The notes beneath the pieces are model-generated. The model had not been told where the DNA came from. It ran no database searches and was given only the letters and a program-made list of their open reading frames with translations. Positions 17,881 to 27,047 of a stretch of DNA of 64,000 bases are shown piece after piece; position 1 is the stretch's first letter, and every line of letters starts with the position of its first letter. Source of the stretch: G965200765 sp965203865 (lineage in GTDB: Bacteria > Pseudomonadota > Gammaproteobacteria > Arenicellales > JAJDZL01); assembly GCA_965203865.1 (NCBI GenBank), contig OZ241916.1, positions 3,083,673 to 3,147,672 on the forward strand, written 5' to 3'. The translations under genes and the position numbers were made by a program.

Positions 17881-19095
17881 TTATTTACCAGATTGTACAG
17901 AGGGAAAATATTTTTGCTTGAGTGTGGCAGGCCGAACAAGCGTTAACAAAGTTAGTAAAGATATGACTCCTGCCCCCCAGAAAATGGAATATGGGTCGCC
18001 CAGGTCCAGAAGAAACCCGAATAGTGGCGGACCCAGAATTCCACCCGCGCTAAAGCCTGTTGTAACAATTCCGAAAATTTTTCCCATGTCTTTTGGAGAT
18101 CCTAGCGAGCTAATGATAATGTCTCTGGAAGGCGTGATGAAACCTTCAAAGAAACCAGCGATAATCATTGGTACCACAAGAACAATTAGCGGCATTGGTA
18201 CAAAAGCGATGAAAAACATGCAAGATGCGACCCCGACCATACAGGTCGCAACAACCAGTTCATGTCGCTTCCACCGGTCAGCTATGTATCCTGCTCCCAG
18301 TATTCCGAATGCGACTGCGACCAGAAAAGACCACATCACCGTTCCGGCCTCTCCCAAAGATGCTCCGTAAATCTCCGAAAAAGCCGAGACCGAAAAGTCA
18401 TAAATCCCGGCAGTGGCCATCGTAAAGCCCATGAAGAATAGCCAGCCCATTAGAATCGGGATGCTGAACAACAGTCGCCAGCTTCCCTTTTCAATTCTCT
18501 TTGCAGAAACTGTCGAATCGACTGTATCGTCAAGCCGATCTAATTCTTTGGAACCCAGGATGACACCAAATGCAATGAGCAAGCCCAATGCACCAGAAAG
18601 CATGAGCGAGTGCGACCAATGCACACCCATGCTGATCAAAACTATAACCACTGGGCTGGCGGCAGATCCCGCCTGGCCACAGAATGTATGGATTGAAAAT
18701 GCCTTTCCGAGTCGGTCCTTTCTTACAGTGCGCGTGAGGATTGAATAATCTGCCGGATGATAGACAGAATTTGCCAGGCCTGCCAGTGCCATTAATACAA
18801 GATATGCAGTGTACGTATGAAACACTCCGAACAAGGCCAAAATAACCGATTCAGCCACTATGCCGGCGATCAGAATCCATCGCGCACCATAGCGGTCAAC
18901 AACAAAGCCAATTGGTGTTTGGCAGATTGCAGTTACCGCGCTAAATACTCCGTAGCCAATTCCAAGCTGCGTATAGCTGATGTCGTAGACATCCTTCAGT
19001 ATCGGAAACATCAGGGGCAACACAATAAAGTAGTAGTGTGAATAGAAGTGCGCAGCACTGATTACACCGACTACTTTTCGCTCGGTAGCGTTCAT
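17881..19095 (-). CDS. MFS transporter
   Basis: A 404-residue integral membrane protein with about 12 hydrophobic helices. The first-loop MFS signature GFVVDRYGARW follows the second helix, and a related GYIADRWKR segment opens the second half, the usual duplicated MFS layout. The sequence looks most like the fosmidomycin-resistance/oxalate-formate-like MFS groups; the substrate is unknown. The ThDP decarboxylase gene begins 19 nt downstream on the same strand, so it may import or export that enzyme's substrate or product. It is preceded by the TGS GTPase gene at a 14-nt distance. Confidence 0.85.
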   Translation of the reverse strand: MNATERKVVGVISAAHFYSHYYFIVLPLMFPILKDVYDISYTQLGIGYGVFSAVTAICQTPIGFVVDRYGARWILIAGIVAESVILALFGVFHTYTAYLVLMALAGLANSVYHPADYSILTRTVRKDRLGKAFSIHTFCGQAGSAASPVVIVLISMGVHWSHSLMLSGALGLLIAFGVILGSKELDRLDDTVDSTVSAKRIEKGSWRLLFSIPILMGWLFFMGFTMATAGIYDFSVSAFSEIYGASLGEAGTVMWSFLVAVAFGILGAGYIADRWKRHELVVATCMVGVASCMFFIAFVPMPLIVLVVPMIIAGFFEGFITPSRDIIISSLGSPKDMGKIFGIVTTGFSAGGILGPPLFGFLLDLGDPYSIFWGAGVISLLTLLTLVRPATLKQKYFPSVQSGK

Positions 19096-19109
19096 TCAGG
19101 AAATTTCTG

Positions 19110-20147
19110 TTACTTTACGTGAATTTCGATGATGTCCTGGTCGTGCAGAACGTGATCCGGGCCAACCTGTTGACCGTCGAAAACATCACTGCCCCAGATT
19201 CGTGCAAACCGGAATTCGTGTGCGAAGTCCTTGTGAACTTGACGTGCTACATCAAAGACAGTTCCCCCCAGCCTTATAGTGAAGGGAGTACCCATGTCGG
19301 CGGGCTTGCCAGGCACTTTAGTATATACCCGAACTATTTCCAAAGTCTTGAAAAGCAGTTTGGGAATTGCAAAGAGATTTGTATCAATTTCCGCTGATAC
19401 TGCAATAGAAGGAAAATCGTAGTCAACAAGATCGTTCAAGGCATCCAGTTCATCAACACCATCGACGAGATCGATCTTGTTGGCAACCAAAATGGTGGGC
19501 AATTCAATTCGGAACAGGTTTTCGTCTATTGTATTTCCGTCAACAGCGGATATCGAAAATTCCTTTGATTCCCTGATTGAAGGCTTCAGCAAGTATATTT
19601 TTCGTTCATTGAGCTGGCTTATAACTTGCTGGATGTGGTCAATGCATTCCGGATTGGCAATGTCAATGATCAGCAAGGCAGCATCTGCCGGCTGCAGGGC
19701 GTTCACAATCCATGATTCAAAGTACTGTTCGGAAATCGGGGGTAAGTCCACAAGCTGAATATTGACATCTTCATACTGGGCCATCCCGGGAAGCGGCAGC
19801 TTGGTTGTAAACGGATAAGGCCCCACTTCTGACCTCGCGCCCGTTAACTTTGAGTGAATCAGGGATTTGCCCGAGTTCGGCGGACCGATAAAAGCGACCT
19901 GTGCTGCACCTTCATTGCGAACAGAATAGGATGGCCCGGTACGGGCACCGCCCTTGCGCGGGCCGGCCAGCTCGTCATTAAGCATTCGAATGCGGGTTTT
20001 AATGTCGCGCTGAAGATGCTCAGTTCCCTTGTGCTTGGGAATAGTGCGAAGCATTTCCTTCAGACAGCGAAGCCGTTCTGGCGCTTCTCGCGCTTCGCGA
20101 AAAGCCTGTTCCGCTTTCTTGTACTCAGCAGTTACATTGGTCGGCAT
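19110..20147 (-). CDS. TGS-domain GTPase of the Obg/DRG superfamily
   Basis: A 345-residue protein. Residues about 1-80 form a basic helical region. The G domain has P-loop GPPNSGKS, a G3 segment LVDLPP where the usual glycine is replaced, and G4 ANKIDLVD. A C-terminal TGS domain (GTVFDVARQVHKDF...LHDQDIIEIHVK) closes the protein. DRG and Obg relatives with TGS domains act on ribosomes or tRNA; this exact member is not one I can name. ATG 20147 is used rather than an upstream in-frame codon that would add ten non-conserved residues. It is divergent from the SDR gene. Confidence 0.82.
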   Translation of the reverse strand: MPTNVTAEYKKAEQAFREAREAPERLRCLKEMLRTIPKHKGTEHLQRDIKTRIRMLNDELAGPRKGGARTGPSYSVRNEGAAQVAFIGPPNSGKSLIHSKLTGARSEVGPYPFTTKLPLPGMAQYEDVNIQLVDLPPISEQYFESWIVNALQPADAALLIIDIANPECIDHIQQVISQLNERKIYLLKPSIRESKEFSISAVDGNTIDENLFRIELPTILVANKIDLVDGVDELDALNDLVDYDFPSIAVSAEIDTNLFAIPKLLFKTLEIVRVYTKVPGKPADMGTPFTIRLGGTVFDVARQVHKDFAHEFRFARIWGSDVFDGQQVGPDHVLHDQDIIEIHVK

Positions 20148-20225
20148 AGAACAATCCGGGAGTGCAAAAATTAACACTCTATAATACTCTGCGTTGTGTG
20201 TTCAATAAATACGGGTTGTGATTCA

Positions 20226-20936
20226 ATGCAAGATTCAAAGAGCGAAAACCGGGTTTTCTTGATCACCGGAGCATCCAGCGGTATCGGAGAAGAAGTTGCC
20301 CGCCATGCGGTGCGCAAGGGATTCCGTGTTGTGCTTGCAGCTCGCAGAGTTGAGCGACTCAAGGAATTGTCCGAAGAACTTGGCGGCGAGAGTCGAGCCT
20401 TGCCTGTTGCCTGTGATGTGAATTCGTGGAGCGATCAGCAGGAAGTTGTAGGCAGAGCGATTGAGCAATTTGGAAGGATTGATGCCATTCTGGCCAACGC
20501 CGGAATTTATATCCCTGGCGGAGATCACGGGTTTACCGAAGGAAATCCAGAAGAATGGAAACAGATGATCCTTACCAATGTATATGGTGTTGCATTGACC
20601 ATTCGGGCCGGAATTGTTCCTTTGAAGAGGTCAAAAGGTCATTTACTAATATTGAGTTCTGCTTCTAGCAGGCGGACCATTGGCGGCTCGCTGTACGGTG
20701 CCACCAAGTGGGCGGCTACAGGAATGGGATTTAATGTTCGAGAAGAGTTAAAGGGCACTGGAATACGTGTAACGATAGTGGAGCCCGGTGTGGTTAACAC
20801 CCCAATATTGGACTCCCCCAGAGACAACGCAATGACACCTGAAGATGTTGCAGAGGCAGTTATGTATGCTGTAAACCAGCCGAAGCATGTCGATGTGACT
20901 GAAATTCTTATGTATCCCACTCCCCCTGAGAAATAG
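20226..20936 (+). CDS. Short-chain dehydrogenase/reductase
   Basis: A classical SDR of about 236 residues. The NAD(P) site TGASSGIGEEVARHAVRKGF is at the N-terminus, and AARRVERL suggests NADP use. NAG lies in the middle (ILANAGIY), and the catalytic Y-x3-K is in SLYGATKWA, with the active-site serine region ILSSASSRR before it. The substrate cannot be told from sequence. ATG 20226 is preferred over a GTG 30 nt upstream because the family begins a few residues before the dinucleotide fold. It stands alone between the divergent GTPase and the phosphodiesterase. Confidence 0.88.
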   Translation: MQDSKSENRVFLITGASSGIGEEVARHAVRKGFRVVLAARRVERLKELSEELGGESRALPVACDVNSWSDQQEVVGRAIEQFGRIDAILANAGIYIPGGDHGFTEGNPEEWKQMILTNVYGVALTIRAGIVPLKRSKGHLLILSSASSRRTIGGSLYGATKWAATGMGFNVREELKGTGIRVTIVEPGVVNTPILDSPRDNAMTPEDVAEAVMYAVNQPKHVDVTEILMYPTPPEK

Positions 20937-21026
20937 TTGTTTGACTCCTGCGTTCATTTTGCATTGAAGCAAACTGTGATGAAACGCCGCTATACGAGGT
21001 TGATTGAGTTCTATCGAACTTGAACC

Positions 21027-21809
21027 ATGCTACTGGACATCGCGCAAATTGCTGTGGATTCTGCTTATGCCTCAATCCCCCGTCAAAAGCTTACCCTGGA
21101 AGAAAAAGCATCTTGCAAGATTGTAGCCCACCGAGGATGTCCGGATGTCCGTCGGGCGGTTTATGAAAATACACTGGATGCGTTTGATGTTGCTTTGAAC
21201 GCCGGAGCCTGGGGAATCGAATTCGATGTGCAATGGACTCGCGACAATGTTCCTGTGGTGATTCACGACCCGCATACCGGAAAACTCCCCGGCAAGGCCG
21301 GTGTAGAAGTCTGTAATGCGACGTTTGAGGAATTGCGTGCAATTGTTCCGGTAGTGCCGACGCTGGAGGAAGTGGTTGAACGGTACGGAAAACGAATTCA
21401 TCTGATGATTGAACTGAAAAGTGAAACAATCCTTCCGGTCAATGCTTCAGGTTTGCAAAGTCTCCTCCAAGACCTTGAACCAGCCGTCGATTTTCACCTG
21501 ATGACCCTGGAGCCGGAGATTTACGAACTGGTGACGGGTTTTCCTAAAGAGTGCCTGCTTCTAATTGCAATTACCAATACCCGGAAGATGTTTGAACATG
21601 CGATGCAAGGAGAGGTCGGTGGCTTAACAGGTCATTATTTGCTTCTTAACAAAGAAATGCGCAGGCAGCTTGGTGCCAGAGACTTGCTTTGGGGAACCGG
21701 TCACGTCAATTCAATGAATTTACTGGCCCGAGAAATCCGACTCGGTTCGACTTGGATATTCTCCAATTCCGCTGACAAGCTGTCTCGCAAGCTACAGGAA
21801 TCAAATTGA
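21027..21809 (+). CDS. Glycerophosphodiester phosphodiesterase
   Basis: This enzyme hydrolyses glycerophosphodiesters to glycerol-3-phosphate and an alcohol. The 260-residue protein shows the GDPD signature: AHRGCPDVRRAVYENTLDAF, then GAWGIEFDVQWTRDNVPVVIHD, and LMIELKSE further on. No signal peptide is seen, so it is cytoplasmic. It is convergent with glpK, whose stop lies 16 nt away, so a glycerol and glycerophospholipid-salvage theme links the two neighbours even though they are not in one operon. Confidence 0.9.
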   Translation: MLLDIAQIAVDSAYASIPRQKLTLEEKASCKIVAHRGCPDVRRAVYENTLDAFDVALNAGAWGIEFDVQWTRDNVPVVIHDPHTGKLPGKAGVEVCNATFEELRAIVPVVPTLEEVVERYGKRIHLMIELKSETILPVNASGLQSLLQDLEPAVDFHLMTLEPEIYELVTGFPKECLLLIAITNTRKMFEHAMQGEVGGLTGHYLLLNKEMRRQLGARDLLWGTGHVNSMNLLAREIRLGSTWIFSNSADKLSRKLQESN

Positions 21810-21825
21810 AATTTCAATTGAGTTA

Positions 21826-23316
21826 TCAAGGATTTTGATTGAGTGTTTGTTCTATTGCTGCCTGCCATCCAGAAATCTTTTTCATTCGTGTTTCAGCTTT
21901 CATTCCGGGAGTAAATCTCCGGTCCAGTTTCCAGGATTTTGCAAACTCATCAGGCGGCCCATAAAATCCAGTTTGGTATCCGGCAAGATATGCCGCACCC
22001 AACGCAGTGGTTTCAGTGATAACCGGGCGATCAATGGTCGAATCCAGAATGTCGGCAAGACATTGCATCGTCCAGTCAGACGCCGCCATTCCTCCATCCA
22101 CTCGAAGTACTGTTTGGGCAGATTCATTCCAGTCCTGCTGCATTGCATCTACAAGGTCAGCGGTTTGATAACAGACAGACTCAAGCGCCGCTCTGGCGAT
22201 TTCATTCACACCGGAATCGCGTGTCAAACCGTAGATTGCGGCCCGGCACTCTGAATCCCAGTACGGTGCACCCAAACCCACGAATGCCGGAACAAAATAG
22301 ACATCCAGATTGGAATCGGACTTTCTGGCCAGTTCTTCAGTCTGTTCCGCGCGTTCAATAACCCCAAGCTGGTCTCGTAGCCATTGCACTGTTGCTCCGG
22401 CTGAAAAAATTGACCCCTCCAGCGCGTAGGTACGAATGCCATTTAGTTGAGCGGCAATTGTCGTAAGCAGTCGATTCTTAGAAAAAACTGGCGCATCGCC
22501 GACATTCATCAGGGCAAAGCAGCCAGTGCCATACGTAGATTTCATCATTCCCGGTTGAAAGCAGGCCTGTCCAATTGCCGCGGCCTGCTGATCGCCAGCG
22601 ATACCCGCTATCGGAATAGATGCCCCGAAAATTGACTTGGAAGTACAACCAAAGTCATCGGCGCAATTCTTGATTTTGGGAAGCACCCGCTCTGGTATAT
22701 CAAACAATTCCAGCATTGAAGTGCTCCAAATGCCTGTGTTGATATCCATCAACATTGTGCGGCTTGCGTTTGTTGCGTCTGTACAGAATGATTTTCCGTC
22801 AGTTAGTTTCCATAGAAGGTAGGTGTCAATTGTACCGAATACAAGTTCTCCCCGATTTGCAGCAGCTTGGGCACCACCGACGTGATTCAGTATCCAGGAT
22901 ATCTTTGTTGCTGAAAAATACGGGTCCAGCAATAGTCCCGTTGTCTGGTTGACCAACTCTTCATTTCCTGACCGCTTTAATTGGTTGCAATTCAGGGCGG
23001 TCCTCCGGTCTTGCCATACAATTGCGGGCGAGACAACTCTTCCGTTTTTTCTGTTCCATGCTACGGTGGTTTCTCGCTGATTTGTGATTCCAATCGCAGC
23101 TATATCCCTGAATTCAATTCCGGCTTGCTGGACAACCCCTTTGACTGTTTTAACCACGCTTTGCCAGATTTCATCCGGATTGTGTTCAACCCAGCCGGGT
23201 TTGGGAAAGTACTGCGGGAATTCCTTCTGACAGGTCGATACAACATTGCAAGACCGATCAAACAATATTGCTCTGGTAGAAGTTGTGCCTTGGTCAATTG
23301 CGAGAATGAAATTCAT
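21826..23316 (-). CDS. glpK: Glycerol kinase
   Basis: GlpK phosphorylates glycerol to sn-glycerol-3-phosphate with ATP. The 496-residue protein has the FGGY-family start ILAIDQGTTSTRAILFD, then PGWVEHNPDEIWQS, GITNQRETTVAWNRKNG, GIAGDQQAAAIGQ and the C-terminal RVDGGMAASDWTMQ and GAAYLAG. Length fits the family. Its first 90 or so codons are repeated, in decayed form and the same orientation, at 26451-26727. This intact copy therefore has a foreign module directly upstream of its start, and its native promoter may have been displaced. Confidence 0.96.
   Translation of the reverse strand: MNFILAIDQGTTSTRAILFDRSCNVVSTCQKEFPQYFPKPGWVEHNPDEIWQSVVKTVKGVVQQAGIEFRDIAAIGITNQRETTVAWNRKNGRVVSPAIVWQDRRTALNCNQLKRSGNEELVNQTTGLLLDPYFSATKISWILNHVGGAQAAANRGELVFGTIDTYLLWKLTDGKSFCTDATNASRTMLMDINTGIWSTSMLELFDIPERVLPKIKNCADDFGCTSKSIFGASIPIAGIAGDQQAAAIGQACFQPGMMKSTYGTGCFALMNVGDAPVFSKNRLLTTIAAQLNGIRTYALEGSIFSAGATVQWLRDQLGVIERAEQTEELARKSDSNLDVYFVPAFVGLGAPYWDSECRAAIYGLTRDSGVNEIARAALESVCYQTADLVDAMQQDWNESAQTVLRVDGGMAASDWTMQCLADILDSTIDRPVITETTALGAAYLAGYQTGFYGPPDEFAKSWKLDRRFTPGMKAETRMKKISGWQAAIEQTLNQNP
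23040..23316. repeat. Direct repeat, left copy (5' end of glpK)
   Basis: This 277-nt stretch, the 5' end of glpK, recurs in the same orientation at 26451-26727. By hand alignment the last 240 or so bases differ at roughly one site in ten with a single one-base indel. Similarity fades beyond 23040 on the left and stops at the start codon on the right. The two copies bracket the TrlF-like/AlbA_2 module. Confidence 0.85.
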
Positions 23317-23650
23317 ACGAAATCCCTATCTGTAACTTGTGATTATTTGTTATATCGACTATATGGCAATTATGCATTCAGAATTGATTTTATACTGTAG
23401 TGAGGAAATTAATATGCTGGCACTTGGAGAATTGTTGGAACAACATGGAGTCAGATGAGAGGGAAATGGTAAATAGTAAATCAGCAATAATCTCTTATAA
23501 TTCAAATTTGGATGAAGCTAATAGCAAATATAAAGTATTTTTCATCTCTGCCACATTATGTATAGCCAACTGTAGTTGCCGATTTCCTTAATCAACCCAT
23601 AGAATCAATTTCGAATCTCATGTTGTAATTCTAATTTTAGGAGTTCGTAT
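23317..23650. other. Intergenic region upstream of the TrlF-like gene
   Basis: An AT-rich stretch that should carry the glpK promoter (leftward) and the promoter of the module (rightward). I see no convincing gene. A 14-codon frame from ATG 23414 and a 63-codon frame from 23400 have no recognisable family. A good Shine-Dalgarno, TTTAGGAG at 23636-23643, precedes the ATG at 23651. Confidence 0.5.
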
Positions 23651-25210
23651 ATGAATGAGAGGAAATATCCGGGAGCAAAATGGTGGAAGTTTGATTTTCA
23701 TACCCATACACCAGCATCATTTGACTTTAAGAATGGATATGGACAACAAGGGGGCACTTTACCACCAGAGAAATGGTTAAGAAATTTTATGGAAAAGAAA
23801 ATCGACTGTGTTGCGATTACAGACCACAACAGCGGTCAGTGGATAGATAAGCTAAAGGAAGCCCTTTCTAGGATTCAGTCTAATAAACCGGATTGGTACC
23901 ACCCATTGTATTTATTTCCGGGAGTTGAAATTTCTGCCAATGGTAACGTGCATGTCCTAGCTATTTTTGATGCAGAAAAATCAGGTAGTGATGTTGACAA
24001 ATTAATTGGAGAAGTAGGCTACAAAGGCACGTCAGGCAAAAGTGATGCAGTAACCGAAAATAGCCTCACCAAAGTTGTCGATATTGTAGTAAAGCATGGC
24101 GGAATTGCAATTCCTGCCCATGTAGACATAGAGCGAGGATTGTTTGAAGAGATAAAAGGAAACAATTTAAAGCAGGTTCTAAGTAATGAGAATATTTTTG
24201 CCATGGAACTCTGTGATGAAGAGTATGAGAAACCTCAGGTTTATATTGACGAGAAACTTAATTGGACAGAAGTCCAGGGCTCCGATTTATATAACTTTGA
24301 GAATGAACGGTTCGGAACATTCACATGGGTAAAAATGGATGAGCCTTCCATTGAAGGCTTAAAATTGGCTTTGATAGATGGCACGGCTTCAATTGATCGA
24401 AATATGAACTGTAATCCAAATCAACATACTGAAAATTTAATAGAAAAATTGACAATTAGCAATGCAAAGTATGTTGGTCGACCAAAGTCGTTCAATTGCA
24501 AATTCAGCCCTTTTATGAACACAATTATTGGTGGGCGAGGCAGTGGAAAATCGACTATGCTGGAATTTATACGTTTGATACTTAAAAGAAACAGTAACAT
24601 TCCCGAATCTTTAAAAACAGACCTGTACAAGTACTTCAATACAGGAGGGGAAAATCTTTTGCTTGATAACAGCAAATTGTCAATTGTGTTTCGGAAGGGT
24701 GATGTGCGTTACCGATTAAACTGGTCGGTACCAGCTGATAAAAATTCGTTGGAAGAAGAAATTGACGGAGAGTGGGTACCTTTGGAAGGAGATATTTTTT
24801 CTTTGTTTCCTGTACAAATCTACAGTCAAAAGCAGATTTTTGAGTTAGCAAGAAATCCAAAATATTTACTGGAGATAATCGACCAGAATGAAGATGTAAA
24901 ATTTAGAGAAATTTCAGAAGCACAGCAGGAAATAATTCACAAAATTAAAAATATTAATTTACGCTTGAACAGTTTGGAGGATAAAGTATCACAATCAAGC
25001 AGATTGAAAGGAGAACTGACAGATGTTGAACATCAAATCAGGCAGATTGAGCAGTCTGGACACAGGGATGTCTTACAAAGTTACCGTAAACGTAAACAAC
25101 AACTTGCCAGCATTCAAGATTTAAGAATCAGAGAAAATATTTGCGATGTATTGGAAGGCGGCTTGCAGGCATTTGAGCAGCGATATAAACGTATTCATTT
25201 GAAAGGCTAG
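23651..25210 (+). CDS. TrlF-like PHP and AAA ATPase protein lacking its C-terminal half
   Basis: A 519-residue protein with an N-terminal PHP phosphoesterase-like domain: FDFHTHTPASFD at residues 14-25, AITDHN, FPGVEIS and IPAHVD. An SMC/ABC-type ATPase start follows, with Walker A IIGGRGSGKS near residue 300, and a coiled coil occupies about 410-500. TrlF-family AAA-like proteins are usually much longer; the second ATPase half with signature and Walker B is absent here. It ends 4 nt before the AlbA_2 gene. Either the 3' half was deleted during transfer, or this is a naturally short form working with its neighbour. It is AT-rich compared with glpK. A defence role is inference from family. Confidence 0.78.
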   Translation: MNERKYPGAKWWKFDFHTHTPASFDFKNGYGQQGGTLPPEKWLRNFMEKKIDCVAITDHNSGQWIDKLKEALSRIQSNKPDWYHPLYLFPGVEISANGNVHVLAIFDAEKSGSDVDKLIGEVGYKGTSGKSDAVTENSLTKVVDIVVKHGGIAIPAHVDIERGLFEEIKGNNLKQVLSNENIFAMELCDEEYEKPQVYIDEKLNWTEVQGSDLYNFENERFGTFTWVKMDEPSIEGLKLALIDGTASIDRNMNCNPNQHTENLIEKLTISNAKYVGRPKSFNCKFSPFMNTIIGGRGSGKSTMLEFIRLILKRNSNIPESLKTDLYKYFNTGGENLLLDNSKLSIVFRKGDVRYRLNWSVPADKNSLEEEIDGEWVPLEGDIFSLFPVQIYSQKQIFELARNPKYLLEIIDQNEDVKFREISEAQQEIIHKIKNINLRLNSLEDKVSQSSRLKGELTDVEHQIRQIEQSGHRDVLQSYRKRKQQLASIQDLRIRENICDVLEGGLQAFEQRYKRIHLKG

Positions 25211-25214
25211 GCTT

Positions 25215-26435
25215 GTGTTTGATACTACTGCGGAGTTGTTCGAGAAAATTCAACTAGGCGAAGATTCTACGATTGAATTTAAGTCAACGTTGGCTAAAAC
25301 AAAGAAGAGCAGAAACGAACTAGCAGACGAAATCGCCGCTTTTTGTAATTCAAAAGGCGGCGTTATCGTAGTTGGGGTAGCTGATAGTAGGGAAATTGTT
25401 GGAATATCTGCCGACCAGTTGCAAGAATACGGAAAGCTGGTGAATGAAATTTGCCATGACAGTGTAAAACCAAGAGCAATTGTTTATACAGAGAAATTGA
25501 AACTGAATGATAGTCTGGTACTGAAAATTGATATTCCACGAGGTTTATTCGTGCACAAAAGCCCGGGTGGTTATTTTATTCGTGAAGGAAGTAGCAAAAG
25601 AGAGTTTTCACCTGAATATTTGGCACGGCTTTTTCAGGAGCGTTCAAGAACGCGGATTATTTCGTTTGATGAATTGGCTGTACCCCGTACGCAACGAGGG
25701 ATATTGCATGAAAGCCTCTATAGTCGATTTATTAATCCTCATGAAGGTGAGGATACCCTGGACAATCTTTTGCAGAAACGGCGCCTTCTGGTAAAAGAGA
25801 AGGATAATTTACAAGCATCAGTAGCTGGTGTATTGATGTGTTGCCAAAATCCTAGTGACTACATTCCCAACAGTTTTATCCTTGCTGTTTGCTACAGTGG
25901 AAAACATAGAGATGCAAATTACCAAATTGATGCGAAAGATTTTAAGGGTCCATTAGACAAGCAAATTGTCGATGCTCTTAATTTTGTTTTACAACATCGG
26001 CTTGTTTATGCGAGGAAGCAGATTGGCAGGGAAGACTTTCCTCAATATGATGATAGAGCAATATTTGAATCCATTGTAAATGCGGTTGTACATAGGGACT
26101 ATTCAATGCATGGTTCAAAAATTCGATTGTTCATGTTTGAGGATAGATTGGAACTATATTCGCCAGGTAGATTAGTAAGTACTCTGACGGTGGATAATAT
26201 ACGCTTCAATCAAGCGACACGCAATGAGCATTTGGTTCGCTTACTATCAGAACTTAAACTTGATGATCAAATTAGTCGCAAAGTTGCAAGAGGAAAATTT
26301 TTAGAGGGGAGAGGTGAAGGGGTTAATATTATTTTACGCGAAAGTGAAAAATTGAGTGGTTGCAAGCCAGTTTACACGTTAAGGGACGGGGAGTTGTGCT
26401 TGACAATTTATCCTGCTCCGCCACCGGAATTGTAA
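25215..26435 (+). CDS. AlbA_2 (Schlafen-like) ATP-binding transcriptional regulator-like protein
   Basis: A 406-residue protein. The N-terminal AlbA_2 domain is clear: ESTIEFK-like motif DSTIEFKSTL, then IAAFCNSKGGVIVVGV and the FIREGSSKR segment. The second half carries the GHKL/HATPase_c_4-like region with ESIVNAVVHRDYS (N-box) and a later GRGEGVN glycine motif. The family includes putative transcriptional regulators, and Schlafen-like nucleases found in defence loci. The GTG start at 25215 is 4 nt after the TrlF-like stop, so the genes form one transcript. It is AT-rich like its partner, and both are probably acquired together. Confidence 0.82.
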   Translation: MFDTTAELFEKIQLGEDSTIEFKSTLAKTKKSRNELADEIAAFCNSKGGVIVVGVADSREIVGISADQLQEYGKLVNEICHDSVKPRAIVYTEKLKLNDSLVLKIDIPRGLFVHKSPGGYFIREGSSKREFSPEYLARLFQERSRTRIISFDELAVPRTQRGILHESLYSRFINPHEGEDTLDNLLQKRRLLVKEKDNLQASVAGVLMCCQNPSDYIPNSFILAVCYSGKHRDANYQIDAKDFKGPLDKQIVDALNFVLQHRLVYARKQIGREDFPQYDDRAIFESIVNAVVHRDYSMHGSKIRLFMFEDRLELYSPGRLVSTLTVDNIRFNQATRNEHLVRLLSELKLDDQISRKVARGKFLEGRGEGVNIILRESEKLSGCKPVYTLRDGELCLTIYPAPPPEL

Positions 26436-26450
26436 TCCTTTAATATAATT

Positions 26451-26727
26451 TTCCGTCTTTCTGCCTCACGTTAACAGCAGTTTCTCGCTGATTTGTGATT
26501 CCAATCGCAACTACATCTCTGAATTCAATTCCGGCTTCCTAGACAACACCTTTGACTGTTTCAACCACGCTTTGCCCAGATCTCATCTGGATTGTGCTCA
26601 ACCCAGCCGGGTTTGGGAAAGCACTGCGGACATTCCTTCTGGTAGGTCAATACAACATTGCAAGACCGGTCGAACAATATTGCTCTGGTAGAAGTTGTGC
26701 CTCGGTTAATTGCGAGAATGTAGTGCA
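26451..26727 (-). pseudogene. Decayed copy of the glpK 5' end
   Basis: This is a direct repeat of glpK codons 1 to about 90. It reads on the minus strand from GTG 26727 (in place of ATG) through VHYILA... and still has the LFDRSCNVV-like and PGWVEHNPDE-like regions. It is broken by TAG where glpK has CAG (GVVQQAG becomes GVV-stop-EAG) and by an inserted C near 26576. Similarity to 23040-23316 is about nine bases in ten over the last 240. It marks the right boundary of the TrlF/AlbA_2 module. Confidence 0.85.
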
Positions 26728-27047
26728 CAATTAGAGTTAAATCAACTGGTTGAATTCTGGTTTTTGTGTTGAAGTGCTGAATGGTTCCTTTTGGAGAACA
26801 AACTCACGACTTTTCTCGTCGCATGAAACACCCCTTTTCAATTGTTGAATTTTATTTATATACAATTTTTGTTGCAATTAAGTATTCATTTGTTCTACAC
26901 TTGAACATGTCAATAATGTAGCAATACAAATGTTTTTGTTTCAATGTGTCATGACGCTAGGAAATTTTTCCTTCTCGCCACTCTTTAGGTTGTTTACATT
27001 ATTACAATCAACAAATATCCAGGCCACTTAAAAATTGAGGAATTAGT
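26728..27047. other. Upstream region of the ectoine operon, no gene seen
   Basis: An AT-rich region between the glpK remnant and the binding-protein gene. It should contain the operon promoter. An imperfect palindrome TTGAACATGTCAA lies at about 26902-26914 and could be an operator, but I have no second copy to support that. A GAGG Shine-Dalgarno (about 27036-27039) precedes ATG 27048. Confidence 0.4.

Noticed and set aside
23400..23591. 63-codon plus-strand frame upstream of the TrlF-like gene
   Set aside because: No family, no good ribosome site, and low-complexity AT-rich coding; most likely chance.
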